DNA of 64,000 nt from Gracilaria gracilis (Eukaryota; Rhodophyta; Florideophyceae; Gracilariales; Gracilariaceae): NCBI GenBank assembly GCA_030374805.1, contig JARGSG010000197.1, positions 558,001 through 622,000 of the forward strand, read 5' to 3'. The translations under genes were made by a program, and so were the position numbers. The notes under the pieces were generated by a model. That model made no database searches. It saw only the letters and a list, made by a program, of their open reading frames with translations, and was not told where the DNA came from. Positions 19,978 through 30,075 of the stretch are shown piece by piece. How positions within the stretch are numbered: the first letter of the stretch is position 1; each line of letters starts with the position of its first letter.

Positions 19978-21510
19978 ATGGATCTCAACGTGGAAGCCGC
20001 TAATCATCACTTCCAGACGTCACCCAAGAAGAATCCGCAGCCGCTCACGGGTCGCACCTCTTATCGTTGGTCCAACTTCTCCGAGAAACCAATCGGATCA
20101 AATCTATCTGTCGCTGATATCACTGGGAGTCGTTCCACCATAGCGTCCTTCCGTCCGGATGCCCCTGGTTACTATAGTCTAAATCTGGCAGTCAAGGGTC
20201 ACGGCGTCACCTACTCCGATCCCATCAACATTTTTGTGTACGACCTCGACGATCTCCAACAGGTAACTGCTGCTCAATCTCTCGCCGCATCGGTTGAGCA
20301 GCAGTATTACGTCATTGGTTGTCACTTTGCAAAGCCCGCTGTAGAGCCCAATGACACATCACACTCCCCATCAAAGAGAAAGATGGACATTGCAAACCTA
20401 TCATCAAGCTCCGCAATCCCGACACGTGGCGCATCAAGTCAACCCTCCACCGCATCTGCTAACCCCTCCATCGGCGGCAATTTGTTTCGCCCACCTTGGA
20501 AACGAACAAAACTCTCTGCCGCCGACTCTAACTCCAACAATGGCCATGAGCTGCCTGCCGCTGCTCACCCGCGCACTATGGCACTCGCATCTGGCAAACC
20601 ATCGATAACACCTGCTGATTATGATGATAACGATGACGAAGACGACGACAACGCGCATGACGACGACGACGACGATGATGACGCTGTTATTGGCGGCGGC
20701 GGCGGATACGAGGATGACGACGACGAAGACTTAGAAGGACTGGAAAGTGGCGATGACGATGATGACGAACATCTGGGTGAAGGTGGCGGCGATGACGCTG
20801 ATGATGGTGCGAATGATGACGGTGATCAGGGTGGCGATGATGATGACGAAGGAGGCGATGATGATGAAGGAGGCGATGACGATGGTAATCAGGGCGAAGA
20901 ACAAGAAGACGAGGAAGGAAGCGACGATGACGAAAACCAGGAAGAAATCGAGATTGACGAGGAGGAGGAAGATATCTCTTCTGACGTTGATATTGATGGT
21001 GCCGAAGAGGCAGAGCCCACCCATACGTCTCAGCAAAGGGAAGAGCCTGAAGAAGAGGACGCGGATGAGATGAGAAGGGATGTTCAAGAAGAAGAAGAAG
21101 AAGAGGATGAGGAGGAGGATACTGGTATGTATGATGATGGTGACGATCCGCAGCAGGATGAGGATGTCGACGATGATGAAGAAGATGATGCTGAAGACGA
21201 TGACGAAGGCGGTGGAGGTGATGAAGATGGCGAGGAAGAGATAGAGGTCGACGATGACCAAGAAGAACCGAAGAATATTACACAGGAAGACGACGATGAC
21301 GACGACGACGATGATGATGATGAAGATGACGACGACGACGATGATGATGATGATGATGAAATGATGGAGGAGCAAGAAGTCCAAGACGCGTTCCCATCTG
21401 GTGGTATCGAACAAGAGCGAGATGGCGATAATCAAGAGGATGACAACGTTGGTGAGAATGTAGAGTTTGAGGATGTAGAGATAGAGAACGACGACGACGG
21501 AGATGAATGA
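19978..21510 (+). CDS. PKD-like domain protein with Asp/Glu-rich tail
   Basis: 510 aa, with the ATG at 19978 chosen because the upstream frame is Pro/Leu-rich 5'-UTR-like sequence starting at GTG. Residues ~25-95 have the pattern of a PKD/Ig-like beta-sandwich (LTGRTSYRW..., then FRPDAPGYYSLNLAV and ITV-like strands), as in surface or carbohydrate-associated PKD domains. Two basic clusters follow (SPSKRKMD, PPWKRTKL) that look like nuclear localisation signals. From ~residue 210 the protein is almost entirely Asp/Glu with Gly, encoded by GAT/GAC/GAA repeats. No signal peptide is visible. The combination suggests a nuclear acidic histone- or polycation-binding protein, but function is unknown. 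Confidence 0.8.
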   Translation: MDLNVEAANHHFQTSPKKNPQPLTGRTSYRWSNFSEKPIGSNLSVADITGSRSTIASFRPDAPGYYSLNLAVKGHGVTYSDPINIFVYDLDDLQQVTAAQSLAASVEQQYYVIGCHFAKPAVEPNDTSHSPSKRKMDIANLSSSSAIPTRGASSQPSTASANPSIGGNLFRPPWKRTKLSAADSNSNNGHELPAAAHPRTMALASGKPSITPADYDDNDDEDDDNAHDDDDDDDDAVIGGGGGYEDDDDEDLEGLESGDDDDDEHLGEGGGDDADDGANDDGDQGGDDDDEGGDDDEGGDDDGNQGEEQEDEEGSDDDENQEEIEIDEEEEDISSDVDIDGAEEAEPTHTSQQREEPEEEDADEMRRDVQEEEEEEDEEEDTGMYDDGDDPQQDEDVDDDEEDDAEDDDEGGGGDEDGEEEIEVDDDQEEPKNITQEDDDDDDDDDDDEDDDDDDDDDDDEMMEEQEVQDAFPSGGIEQERDGDNQEDDNVGENVEFEDVEIENDDDGDE

Positions 21511-22380
21511 ACGAAAAGAAAGGCAAGCCACTGCGCACTAAAGCCTATTGTCGTTTTTCTCCTGACGTCTGAGCTACTACAGTATGTAGCACCCTTCGTA
21601 GTTCGTAAGAATATCTTGTGATGCAATTTGCAAGACACTCTTTTGTACTATATGTAGATATACTGGACTCGTATTACATGTTGTGTTTCTATTACATCGA
21701 ACACGAAAAAGGAACCTATGCCTATCACAACTACCACCATGCTCTTTCGGACTGGATTTGTTTGAAGATTGCAGAAGTACTGCGATTGATCCACCGGATG
21801 TTGTAGTTCTTAGACATGTACCGTGTAGCCTTCTGATTTCTGCTAAACAGGGACGATTGTTTCGTATTTAGTCTACTAGACGTTGTGGTGGCAATAATCC
21901 GGACTATTCTTGACCTTGAAGGTTGTATCTACTTCTGCCGAAGATAAAAGGGTTAGAACGTTACCCTTTTAGAAAGCGTGGCTGCGCAACCTTTGATTTT
22001 AATAATATCATACCTGCTGAGAAATTTGATTTGGAGCCATTCGGATTCTGTCATCTACCGTTGGTACCCGGCATAATAAAGGAAGCTGGGTGTGCCAAGT
22101 CGTCATCAGTCTCGTGCGCGCGCTTTGTGCTGGAGTTGAGGTTGTTGTCCTCAAGAGTTTCTATATCAGATATCTCTTCCTCAGTTTCTACCGTTGTACC
22201 TTTTGTGAAGGCGTGTAGTCTCCAAATGCCTTTCAACTCCAAGCAGTGAGGCAGTAATTGTGACTTGCGGTTCGTCTAACAGCTGCGCGCCATCGTAACA
22301 GCAAGTTTGCCCCCATCCCAGATAACCTACCGCATCGCCCACCTCCGCCCCCTCCCGGTTGCCAGCAATTAGCCGTCGTC
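21511..22380. other. Intergenic region upstream of WDR26
   Basis: 870 bp. On the minus strand 22051-22242 carries a 63-codon acidic frame without an ATG, and 22290-22330 carries an ATG-led Arg-rich stretch resembling a presequence in another frame. I could not join them through credible splice sites. GC-rich promoter sequence for the WDR26 gene lies just before 22381. Confidence 0.35.
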
Positions 22381-24183
22381 ATGAACGGGGTTAATATATC
22401 TGGAAATGGCGTCCATCCTGACGTTGACCTCCTAGAGGACACAAACTCTTCCGATGCACCTATGGAACCCAATCTTACAGAACGAGGTTTGGACCGCCAT
22501 GAGCTCGTTCGAATAATCGTTCAGGCGATCGATGCTTTGGGTTACAGCTCTTCTGCTCGCGTACTTGAGAAGGAAGCCGACGTAGAGGCTATGACACAAC
22601 AGATGCGAACGTTGCGGGATTGCGTCCTTGAGGGGAAATGGGAACATTTGGAGCAAGTTCTTGGGCAAGTAACAGTGTTCAAGTCAGATGATGACGCTCG
22701 TGCTGCACGTTTTGTTCTTTACGAACAAAAGTTTCTCGAGTTGCTTGAGGCTGGACATACAGCAGATGCCTTGGAGTGTTTGAGAAACGATCTGACTCGC
22801 GTAAGCCCAGACCCAAAGCTGCTTCACAAGCTTCCTCTGCTCTGCATGTGCACAACAGCAGATGAAGTACGGGACCGCGCAGAGTGGCCGGGTGCCGGCC
22901 CGGAGTCGCGCACAGCCGTTCTAGATAAGCTTCAGCGGTATATTCCTGCAAGCGAACTGTTGCAAGAGAACCGACTGGAGAACTTACTATGGCAAGCGAT
23001 TGAACAGCAAAAGCGTGACACAATGTTCCCATACACAAGACAGAGCCGTGTAAGCTTGTTAGAAGATATGGTGCACTGCGAGGAACGTGTTCCGCGAAAG
23101 ATATTGCATCGTCTGGAGGGCCATACAGATGAAGTATGGTTCGTGCAGTTTTCCCACGGGGGTGAGTATCTTGCATCCTCGTCGAAGGATGCCGTAGTGG
23201 TTGTTTGGAGAAGCCGAGCGCTCTTAGAAGGCAAGTGTAACAAGAGTAATTCAATTCTACATAAGTTGAGGGGCCATTCGCAGATGGTTTGCTTCTTGAG
23301 TTGGTCTCCAGATGATCAATTTCTTCTCAGCACTGGTGACGACCAGACTATTCGTTTGTGGAACATAAAGTCAGGTGAATGTTGTCATGTTTTTGAAAAG
23401 CATACTGGTGCTGTCACTTCCTGTGCGTGGATGCCAAATGGGAAGACCTTTGTTTCAGGGGCACATGACCAAAGAATGCTGGAGTGGGACGTTGAAAGCG
23501 GAGAAGTAATCGCAACATACAATGTGCCAAATCGAGTGAATGATCTTACAATATCCTCCAATGGCAAGCTGCTTGTGGCTACGTGCTCAGATAACACAAT
23601 CATTGTTTTTGACACAGGAAAAAAGCAGCAGCTTTCTATGATGAACGAGAACTACAGCATCACATCTCTTTTCTTATCTGCAGATAGTCAGTCCCTTCTT
23701 GTGAGTATCAATTCTCATGAGGACCCCGAGGCGATAGACCCAGAAATTCATGTTTGGAACATTCCAAAGCAACGAATTGTGCAGAAGCTAACTGGATTTA
23801 AGCAGACAAGATATGTAATTCGTGCATGCTTCGGGGGACACAATCAGATGCTTGTTCTTTGTGGTTCTGAAGATGAACTCGTCTACATATGGGAGCGGCG
23901 AAGTGGAAAACTAATTGCGAAACTGCGGGGCCACGAAGGAACAGTGAATACGATTGCCTGCAACGAGAGCAATCAGAATTTGTTCGCATCAGGCTCTGAT
24001 GACAAGACTGTCATTGTAAGTTTCATGCCATGATTCCCTTTCTTTCTTGCATGGTCCATTACACATTTTGACTCACCGTTTTCTTCCTCATTCTGTTTGC
24101 TTGTTTGACTTTTTTCTATTGCAATGTTAATCCTCGCTATTGGTCATCATCAGATATGGGGGCCTGCCAACGGATCGAAGTAG
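22381..24183 (+). CDS. WDR26: WDR26/GID7-type LisH-CTLH-WD40 protein
   Basis: A component of the CTLH/GID E3 ubiquitin ligase, where GID7/WDR26 drives supramolecular assembly. Exon 1 is 22381-24015 and exon 2 is 24154-24183. The intron 24016-24153 has donor GTAAGT and acceptor CATCAG. Without splicing, the last WD blade ends as TVIVSFMP; with splicing it ends DDKTVIIWGPANGSK, a proper final WD strand. The 554-aa product has a LisH motif (~30-65), a CTLH region (~70-130) and WD40 repeats from ~230 to the end (GHTDEVWFVQFSHGGEYLASSS; GHSQMVCFLSWSPDDQFLLSTGDDQTIRLW). The second exon supplies only nine codons and the stop. Confidence 0.93.
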
Positions 24184-25035
24184 TAAGGTTCAAGTTCGTG
24201 AATGATGACAGAAACGTTCATTCTTGAAACCACTGAGAAACTGACCTGTTGAGAAGATGGAGTTCAATCCCTTTCTAATCTGCGCAGGGGCTCTGCCAGG
24301 TAGAAGGGAATGTAGAAATTGGACGCGTCTTCTTTCCCACCCTTACATTAGACGAAATGTGACGTATGCAATTCGAAGGCTCTAGAATGATAAGACTTAA
24401 GTGATATGGAAGGATAGTCTGGATAGTATATTTTTGCGATGGAATCTGAAACATCTTTGACCATGGAGACGACATTAACATGCCGCGAAACTTTTCGTCA
24501 AGTTTTACGCGAGGGACTCCGCACACCTTCGGACTCTCCAGTCCGCTCGCAATGTACAAGAATTTTGCAAGCGAGTTGGTTTCAGGCTATTTGCCGGGGG
24601 GAGAGTGTTTTGGCGTAATGAGCATGTGCTTCATTCATGTCAATTTCAATGGAAACAGGATGGAACGTTCAGCGTCCAGTTCTCCTTTGTTATGGCGTAT
24701 CCCAACCTCGCGAGCCTGCAAAGACCGAAGGAATCTGAGCTAGTTCTCGCATTGTTAATATGTAAACGTAAGGTTTTGCTCGATGGGCTCGCTCTCTCGT
24801 CTTTGTCCGTCTAATAACACGCACGTGTAAGAACCTGAACAGGTTCCTGTTCTCCAAACCGCAAAACATGTCAAATTCCCGAGACATGATACCATGCTTT
24901 CTGTCTTGTTCGTCGCTAACAGATCCCGACCTGGAGTTAAAAGAGGCCCAACCCTAAAATTCTATCCTTACAGGGAGCAGATGAAGGAAATGATTTGCTT
25001 CCCGATTTTTATTCGAACCTATTCAAATTGTTGCA
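24184..25035. other. Intergenic region
   Basis: 850 bp between WDR26 and the next gene. Overlapping short frames on both strands show no domain, compositional bias or conserved motif. I see nothing that can be annotated. Confidence 0.4.
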
Positions 25036-25686
25036 ATGGTGGCGCCCTTCGTCATTCTGAGCAACCAAGCGAAAGCTCTCTCTAGAGATACACACCTTCA
25101 GAAGTTGCCTTGTCGAAAGCTTCTATCCGCTCTCCAACACTTTGATTGCAGTTCAATCGTCATGACGGTCGGAAAATTAGATGACGCGGAAATGATCGCG
25201 CGCATGACAGAGTGGAATGACATTGAAACTTGGGAATATTCAGATGTCGAGGAAGCATCTGCAGATAACAACCTGGCTGCCGCGAAGCGCTTTCTTGCCG
25301 CACAATCCTTCTTGCTGTCATGGCAGGAAGGAAAAGTGCCGACAAGGTGGCGTAGGCCTCGAAAGCTCACCGATTTTGATGGCAAGTATCCAAAGTCCAT
25401 TGTAGATGAGGCAGAAGACATCATAGCTGAACGAATTGCGGCGAGAAACATGGAGAAAACGGCAAGGTTGAATGCTGTGTTGTCTGCCAGAAAGAGTGAC
25501 TCCGTTGGGGATGACGGGAAAATAGGCGATGCAAAACAGAAGAGAACCGAGGTGGATGCCCTCAAAGCTGACTTTGCCACATTTAATACTGAGTTCTTCG
25601 AAGCCAAGAATTGTCTCACCAAGGCCACTTCCTCTATTGCAGAGATCTCCTTCCGGATTCAAGCTCTATCAGAGGTTCTCAAATGA
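25036..25686 (+). CDS. Hypothetical protein, C-terminal coiled coil
   Basis: A single-exon 216-aa frame with ATG at 25036; a second in-frame ATG at 25162 would give 174 aa. The shared part begins MTVGKLDD and contains a Trp-rich acidic segment (EWNDIETWEYSDVEEAS), a basic TRWRRPRKL patch, and a C-terminal heptad-like helix (~165-215) ending IQALSEVLK. No family is recognised. Codon composition and the charge pattern look like real coding sequence. The first 42 residues are basic and hydrophobic and could be either a presequence or 5' UTR. Confidence 0.65.
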   Translation: MVAPFVILSNQAKALSRDTHLQKLPCRKLLSALQHFDCSSIVMTVGKLDDAEMIARMTEWNDIETWEYSDVEEASADNNLAAAKRFLAAQSFLLSWQEGKVPTRWRRPRKLTDFDGKYPKSIVDEAEDIIAERIAARNMEKTARLNAVLSARKSDSVGDDGKIGDAKQKRTEVDALKADFATFNTEFFEAKNCLTKATSSIAEISFRIQALSEVLK

Positions 25687-26060
25687 GAATTAACTACCGA
25701 AACTATCGGGTTCAACACGTAACTTCTCGCCGCCTTACGCCAATTAGCCTTTACCAAAAGGAATCCGGTAAACTTGCGGAACTAATTCCTTGGAAATGCT
25801 TTACAGATTTCCAAGCTTTGGCTGCTCTGATGGCCAACCTTCACTCGATTCCGCATGCTCTTATCACCCAGTGCACAGCTCGTATTTCTGGGCGTCTGTT
25901 CATACTGGTTTGCTTTGTCGCACCGAAAAACGAACCCTCAGTCACTACGATGATACGTACGAAATGATAAACGTGATTAACATTCATAGAAAGAGTGGAA
26001 CACATTGAGACTGCAGAATAACGTGGAATAGAGAACCTAGAGTTCGGAAAGAAGCCATGC
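25687..26060. other. Intergenic region
   Basis: Short convergent gap between the hypothetical gene and the ROMO1 gene. Overlapping frames have no recognisable feature. Confidence 0.4.
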
Positions 26061-26406
26061 TCAGTATCTCTCACGGGCGTTACAACTTCGTATTCCTGTT
26101 CCAATGGCTAGAAAGAATCCAAAAACAATACTTCCTCCTACGGAATTGCGCAACACTAAACCAAGCTTCTACAGGGGAACAGCGCATACGATATATCAAA
26201 CGAAGACTTCGTCAGAAACGGTTAGCTACGATGATAGTAGTGCAATCAGCAAGCTGCCGTACCTGTGACACGGGAATACCACGGATTTGTGCTGCTTCAT
26301 AAGAACCGAATAGCAGTCCTGCTGCGCTTCCAACGCTACCACCAAGAATTGCCCCGTTCTTCATCTTATGCAGACAATCACGGCGACCGCTGTCAAGAAA
26401 CCCCAT
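26061..26406 (-). CDS. ROMO1: ROMO1/Mgr2-type mitochondrial inner-membrane protein
   Basis: Two exons: 26263-26406 (48 codons, ATG at 26406) and 26061-26168 (35 codons plus stop). They are separated by a 94-nt intron (donor CAG|GTACGG, acceptor CCCCTGTAG). The 83-aa product has the family layout: Cys just before the first membrane helix (DCLHKMKNGAILGGSVGSAAG), LFGSYEA, a short loop, then a second Gly-rich helix (GGSIVFGFFLAIGTGIRSC) ending in Cys. In yeast, Mgr2 is a gatekeeper of the TIM23 translocase; animal ROMO1 is linked to cristae and redox. The second exon alone shows the diagnostic 'AIGTGIR.C' ending, so the splice is well supported. Confidence 0.9.
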
Positions 26407-27191
26407 CTCTCTCGAGTGGAATGATGCAAATAATGTAGGGACACCCTCTACCTTTCGCAGTCAATTTATACTTCGATTAGCGTTTCAGATCAAATACAAG
26501 GGTAGACAATGGTTTCACAATATAGCATTCAGAGACAGGAACATCCACCTTTGATGCAGAGTTCGGCGAGAAAAATGAGGTTACTTCGGGTGATTCGCAC
26601 TCGGGGGGTGAGCTGTGTTTTCAACAAACCACAGGAGCAGACTTCCTGCGTGACACTTCTCTGGACGAAAACTGAGCGAAGGCTGGTTTTGTCGATCACA
26701 AAGTTCCGAAGGAATACGAGTCTCGTCAAGAGTCTCACGCAACGATCAGATGTGCTACAGATCTGCAGTGAATGAGCTCCGTGAGAATGACGACCTTGGT
26801 AGATACCGTTTTACACAACTATGTACGTGTGGATAGATTGTTAGGTTAGCGCCTGGCAAATAAAGCCCTTTCACCCGACACGTCTGCAAGCCTGTAAAAC
26901 ATAAATGTCGTCATTTCACTGGATGTTTTCCAGACAAGGCTGAACAAAGAGAATAGATACGTGCTCCTCTTGTCCGAGGGTCCCCTTGTTCGGAAGACCG
27001 ATGTCACCCTCTGTCGTGTAGAATCCCAGGCCTGGACGTCTATCAATCGTCACCTTCCGCACTTCAAAAGAGCTCATTATTAACAAGGAAATCTCCCCGC
27101 TACGAGATCTGACACATTGCCTCCCGAAGGATTTGGGATACCGGTAAAAAGAACAGGAGGTTTGATTGCAGAGTATTGCGAAGTATCATCA
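26407..27191. other. Divergent intergenic region
   Basis: 785 bp between the ROMO1 gene and the next + strand gene. It contains short frames (for example minus 26846-27046, ending FMFYRLADVSGERALFARR) that lack a convincing start or partner exon. No repeat was seen. Confidence 0.35.
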
Positions 27192-28091
27192 ATGCCATCC
27201 CAAAATGCGAGTGTGGCGAACGGACACCTAGATGTATCGCCTGAGTCGTCAGACGATGAGTCTCAACCTCATAGCATTGTTGTTCGTGTGAGATCCACAG
27301 GAAGCATCGTTTCCAAACGCCCGAGGCCCTCTCCCAGTCAATCCTCGTATCAATCAGGTGATCATCTGCCGACAACATCCGATGGCCATCACGAAGCTGC
27401 GGACTCGCAGAAGAGCAACGCTCTTATTCGTGCAGGTCTAAGAGCGCTTACTTATTTCATATACGACGGGTTCCCTATATCTAGCGGGTATAGGGAATTT
27501 GCTCGCGTCTTCAAAGTTCTAATTGAGATTGTCGTTGACGAACGGTACCCGCCTCCCCATCGCGCAGATATGAGTCTCTCTCGCAAGTGCCTAGAGTTTC
27601 TTCTCGCACCAGCTACATCCTCACTGGCATGGTTCCTTCTCAGCACCGTTCAACTACGCAAGCGGGCTCGAAAAGCCGGATTTGGGTGCAAAAACAGTTC
27701 CATACTCTGGTGCAAGGCCTTGTGGACAGTCAGTCATCGAACAGCTAGACAGGCTCTTATATATCGCTTGTTCTTTCGAATCGGCTCTTTGAAATACTCA
27801 CTTGCTTCAGCCCTTGGAATCATATGTTGCTTCTTCAAAGAAAGTATTTTCCCTGATATCATACGTCTATATCTGTGGCCAAAGCATTTTTCCGCATCTC
27901 AAGGTCTTGCTGCTGTTTTTCGTAGCTGTATCTATGCAACCGCCTTCGCTTTACCGTTGCAGAAATGGTCAAAACTGTTCAGGGATTGTCCGCGTAGAAG
28001 GGGTAACGTGAAGAAATTGATTTTTGCCCTGGTGTTAGCTCAAATACAGAGACTGGCAAGGCTGCACACGCTTGTTGAAGCTTCCCAGTGA
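27192..28091 (+). CDS. Hypothetical protein with hydrophobic helices
   Basis: 299 aa from the ATG at 27192; the frame opens upstream at TTG. The first ~80 residues are Ser/Pro-rich and polar. The rest is basic and hydrophobic with possible membrane helices (SSLAWFLLSTVQL; YSLASALGIICCF; SCIYATAFALPL) and many Arg/Lys. I recognise no family; a peroxisomal or ER membrane protein would fit the composition but is a guess. It runs convergently into the PPAT gene, with 155 bp between stops. Confidence 0.65.
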   Translation: MPSQNASVANGHLDVSPESSDDESQPHSIVVRVRSTGSIVSKRPRPSPSQSSYQSGDHLPTTSDGHHEAADSQKSNALIRAGLRALTYFIYDGFPISSGYREFARVFKVLIEIVVDERYPPPHRADMSLSRKCLEFLLAPATSSLAWFLLSTVQLRKRARKAGFGCKNSSILWCKALWTVSHRTARQALIYRLFFRIGSLKYSLASALGIICCFFKESIFPDIIRLYLWPKHFSASQGLAAVFRSCIYATAFALPLQKWSKLFRDCPRRRGNVKKLIFALVLAQIQRLARLHTLVEASQ

Positions 28092-28246
28092 ATGGTATTC
28101 CGAGTTTAGTGGTGTCTATATGCATGGTTTGGTCGGTGAGCATTCGAGCGCTATTGAAAACAGCGTTGTACTGCAGTCGAAGGTCCACTATGTTGAACAA
28201 GTTTGATTCCGACTTTCTGGACAGAAAAGAAGCCGAACTTTTGGAT

Positions 28247-29113
28247 TTAATGAGGGCTAAGTCTACACTCAGCTTCTGCTTCTCGCAAAGCTGATGAGCT
28301 AAGCTTAACTCCCTTGGTGTCCAACACGTCGACAATAATAAATGTCATCGGATCCAGTCCAGATTCTCTGCGAGTGTCGTTGATTCTCTGGGCTCCTTGA
28401 GCGGTTTCCTTGGATACTACGAGAGCATTTATGGATGGATCATAGGAAGTTGGACCAGATGAATCTGTCAAATGGGTAACTATCACGTTTGGAATCGATG
28501 GTTTAACACGCTTCGAATATGCCACAGCGCTTTCACTTCTGAACTCGAGGCTTTCTATGAGCTCCCTCTGTTTCTTGTTTTGCAACATGATTCCAGATGT
28601 TATGCCCACACGCAATGTTTCTTCGGCAGCCCACACCGCAGCTGTTAAGAGCAGTCTATGTCCAGCATGCAGTCTGTCAAACGTTCCCCCCACAGCCACT
28701 GTCTTGTACTTGTTGTAGAAATCATCTGAAAGGTCACCATAATTATAGTCTTGAGCACTCACTGGGAGCCATTCTTCTGTTTGCCGAGGTCCTTTTTCTT
28801 CTGCCTCTTGTGAGGTGACTCTGTTAAGTGGCAGAAAGGGTTCACGAATCTCCGCACGTCTTCTGACTACGATATCAGCCAATGGTCTGTTCATCTGTAC
28901 GACAAATGAAAAAACACACGTAGCGAGTCTAATATAACTCAAACCATCGTCTCGCTCCGGAAACACGTAAAGTGTGGAGAAATCATCCGTTGTGCTTTGA
29001 AGGTAGTTCCAAATTGTCCCTAGATTCGCAGCTAACTTTTGTCCCGCTCCCCGAATGGGTAGCAGAACAGTACTACACCTCCAACTAGTGTTTGATCTCC
29101 CTGTTTTCCTCAT
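28247..29113 (-). CDS. Phosphopantetheine adenylyltransferase (CoA synthesis)
   Basis: 288 aa. Transfers AMP from ATP to 4'-phosphopantetheine, the penultimate step of coenzyme A synthesis. The C-terminal ~155 residues are the eukaryotic PPAT nucleotidyltransferase domain: VAVGGTFDRLHAGHRLLL carries the HxGH-type ATP site, LRVGITSG follows, and KLSSSALR is the family's C-terminal S-S-[ST]-x-x-R motif. The N-terminal ~130 residues are weakly conserved, as in the N-terminal part of animal COASY. No dephospho-CoA kinase domain is attached, so that last step must be encoded elsewhere. Start ATG at 29113; single exon. Confidence 0.88.
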   Translation of the reverse strand: MRKTGRSNTSWRCSTVLLPIRGAGQKLAANLGTIWNYLQSTTDDFSTLYVFPERDDGLSYIRLATCVFSFVVQMNRPLADIVVRRRAEIREPFLPLNRVTSQEAEEKGPRQTEEWLPVSAQDYNYGDLSDDFYNKYKTVAVGGTFDRLHAGHRLLLTAAVWAAEETLRVGITSGIMLQNKKQRELIESLEFRSESAVAYSKRVKPSIPNVIVTHLTDSSGPTSYDPSINALVVSKETAQGAQRINDTRRESGLDPMTFIIVDVLDTKGVKLSSSALREAEAECRLSPH

Positions 29114-29345
29114 ATCTTGGTCTCGAGTGTGGTTGTGTCCCGTGGTTGCCTCTGTCCTGTAGCGAGTGTTGAACAGCTATGAAGGGCTAGTTCTAGATCT
29201 AGAGCGGGAACCAAGTAGATTTGCACGGCAGCGCTTCTCACATCCAGCCAAAAACGTAGGAATTGATATAATAGCCCAGAACAGCCTTTCATGCTTGCCC
29301 AGAATAGGTACTCGGTATGGTACCTAAACAGGTTGTAAGAAATGT
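29114..29345. other. PPAT upstream region
   Basis: Promoter side of the PPAT gene. Part of 29160-29345 resembles a degraded + strand LINE 3' end (GGTACCTAAAC... before a GAGAGGGAGCGAG tail), but the match is weak. Confidence 0.35.
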
Positions 29346-29485
29346 TGGGGGAGAGGGAGCGAGAACTGATTAGGTCCACAGCGCTTCAGATTGATGTTCC
29401 GCGCCAAACGCCAAGGCCAAGGCCAAAGGCGCGGAACATCAATCTGAAGCACTGTGGACCTAATCAGTTCTCTCTCCCTCCCCCC
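29346..29485. repeat. Long near-perfect inverted repeat (hairpin)
   Basis: Arms 29346-29404 and 29428-29485 are reverse complements over nearly 60 bp with about three differences. They share TGATTAGGTCCACAG... and its mirror, and enclose a 23-nt loop of GGCCAAG-like units. The outer ends are the GA/CT-rich tails seen at LINE 3' ends. A transcript would fold into a long double-stranded stem. Confidence 0.9.
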
Positions 29486-29835
29486 ATTATAAGCACATAA
29501 GTTTAACTACTGTACAACTCAAAAAGGGAACGCCTCTGTTGAACGAAACGTTCTCCCACCACAAAGGCCATTATCTGATCAGCCCATCTCTTAACAACAT
29601 TAGCAACTACTAAACCTCTTCTATCAGGAGGTGGAGGGCAAGCACAACCTTCTAGATAAATTCTTTTTTGGGCGCCTTAGAACGTAGTGTTCAACATCGT
29701 TATGGACACCCGGTCTGCACACACAAACCATCCGTTTACACACGAATGGGATCGAAGCGGATGTGAAGACGGCGTGTAACCAACACACAGGCGCGAACGA
29801 GTCACATCTAATTCTTTAGTTCCAAGTTTGAACTC
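29486..29835 (-). pseudogene. LINE 3'-end remnant (copy C)
   Basis: Read on the minus strand it encodes CVCRPGVHNDVEHYVLRRPK, the CxC...H...(C) region of LINE ORF2 with the last Cys changed to Arg. Next comes VVANVVKRWADQIMAF and ERFVQQRRS before a stop. These match, in the same order, CDCRPGVLNGVDHYLLRCPK, LVANIIKKWLEKMLAF and ERFFHQKRS at 58180-58410. Stops and shifts between the segments make it non-functional. Its GA-type tail abuts the hairpin. Confidence 0.8.
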
Positions 29836-29869
29836 CCAACCAACTTTGAAACTTACCTGGAAATTCCGA

Positions 29870-30075
29870 TAGTAAAGGAATCTCTCTCTCGTTTATGAGT
29901 GCACTAGCTTAATCATAACTTGGTGCAAAACGCTTCTGTTCAAAGAAGGGCTCTCTCACTAGAAAAGCCAACACACTAACAGGCTATTTTCTAACAATAC
30001 TAGTAACGGATTCTCCTTGGCGTTCTCGACGAAGTAAAGAAATAATGGCTTACCGCGTAGACACTCTAATGCTGA
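29870..30075 (-). pseudogene. LINE 3'-end remnant (copy D)
   Basis: Minus-strand sequence contains SIVRK, then SVLAFLVREPFFEQKR, matching the last conserved block of the LINE protein, followed by a GAGAGAGAG tail (CTCTCTCTC at about 29882-29890 on the + strand). It lies directly beyond copy C in the same orientation, so two truncated insertions or one tandem event are stacked here. Confidence 0.7.

Noticed and set aside
20731..21531. 266-aa hydrophobic minus-strand frame
   Set aside because: It is the antisense of the GAT/GAC/GAA acidic tract (Val/Ile/Phe from repeat codons), not a membrane protein.
24016..24033. WDR26 ending VSFMP as the natural C-terminus
   Set aside because: The six-base donor GTAAGT and the IWGPANGSK exon after a CAG acceptor give a proper last WD strand.
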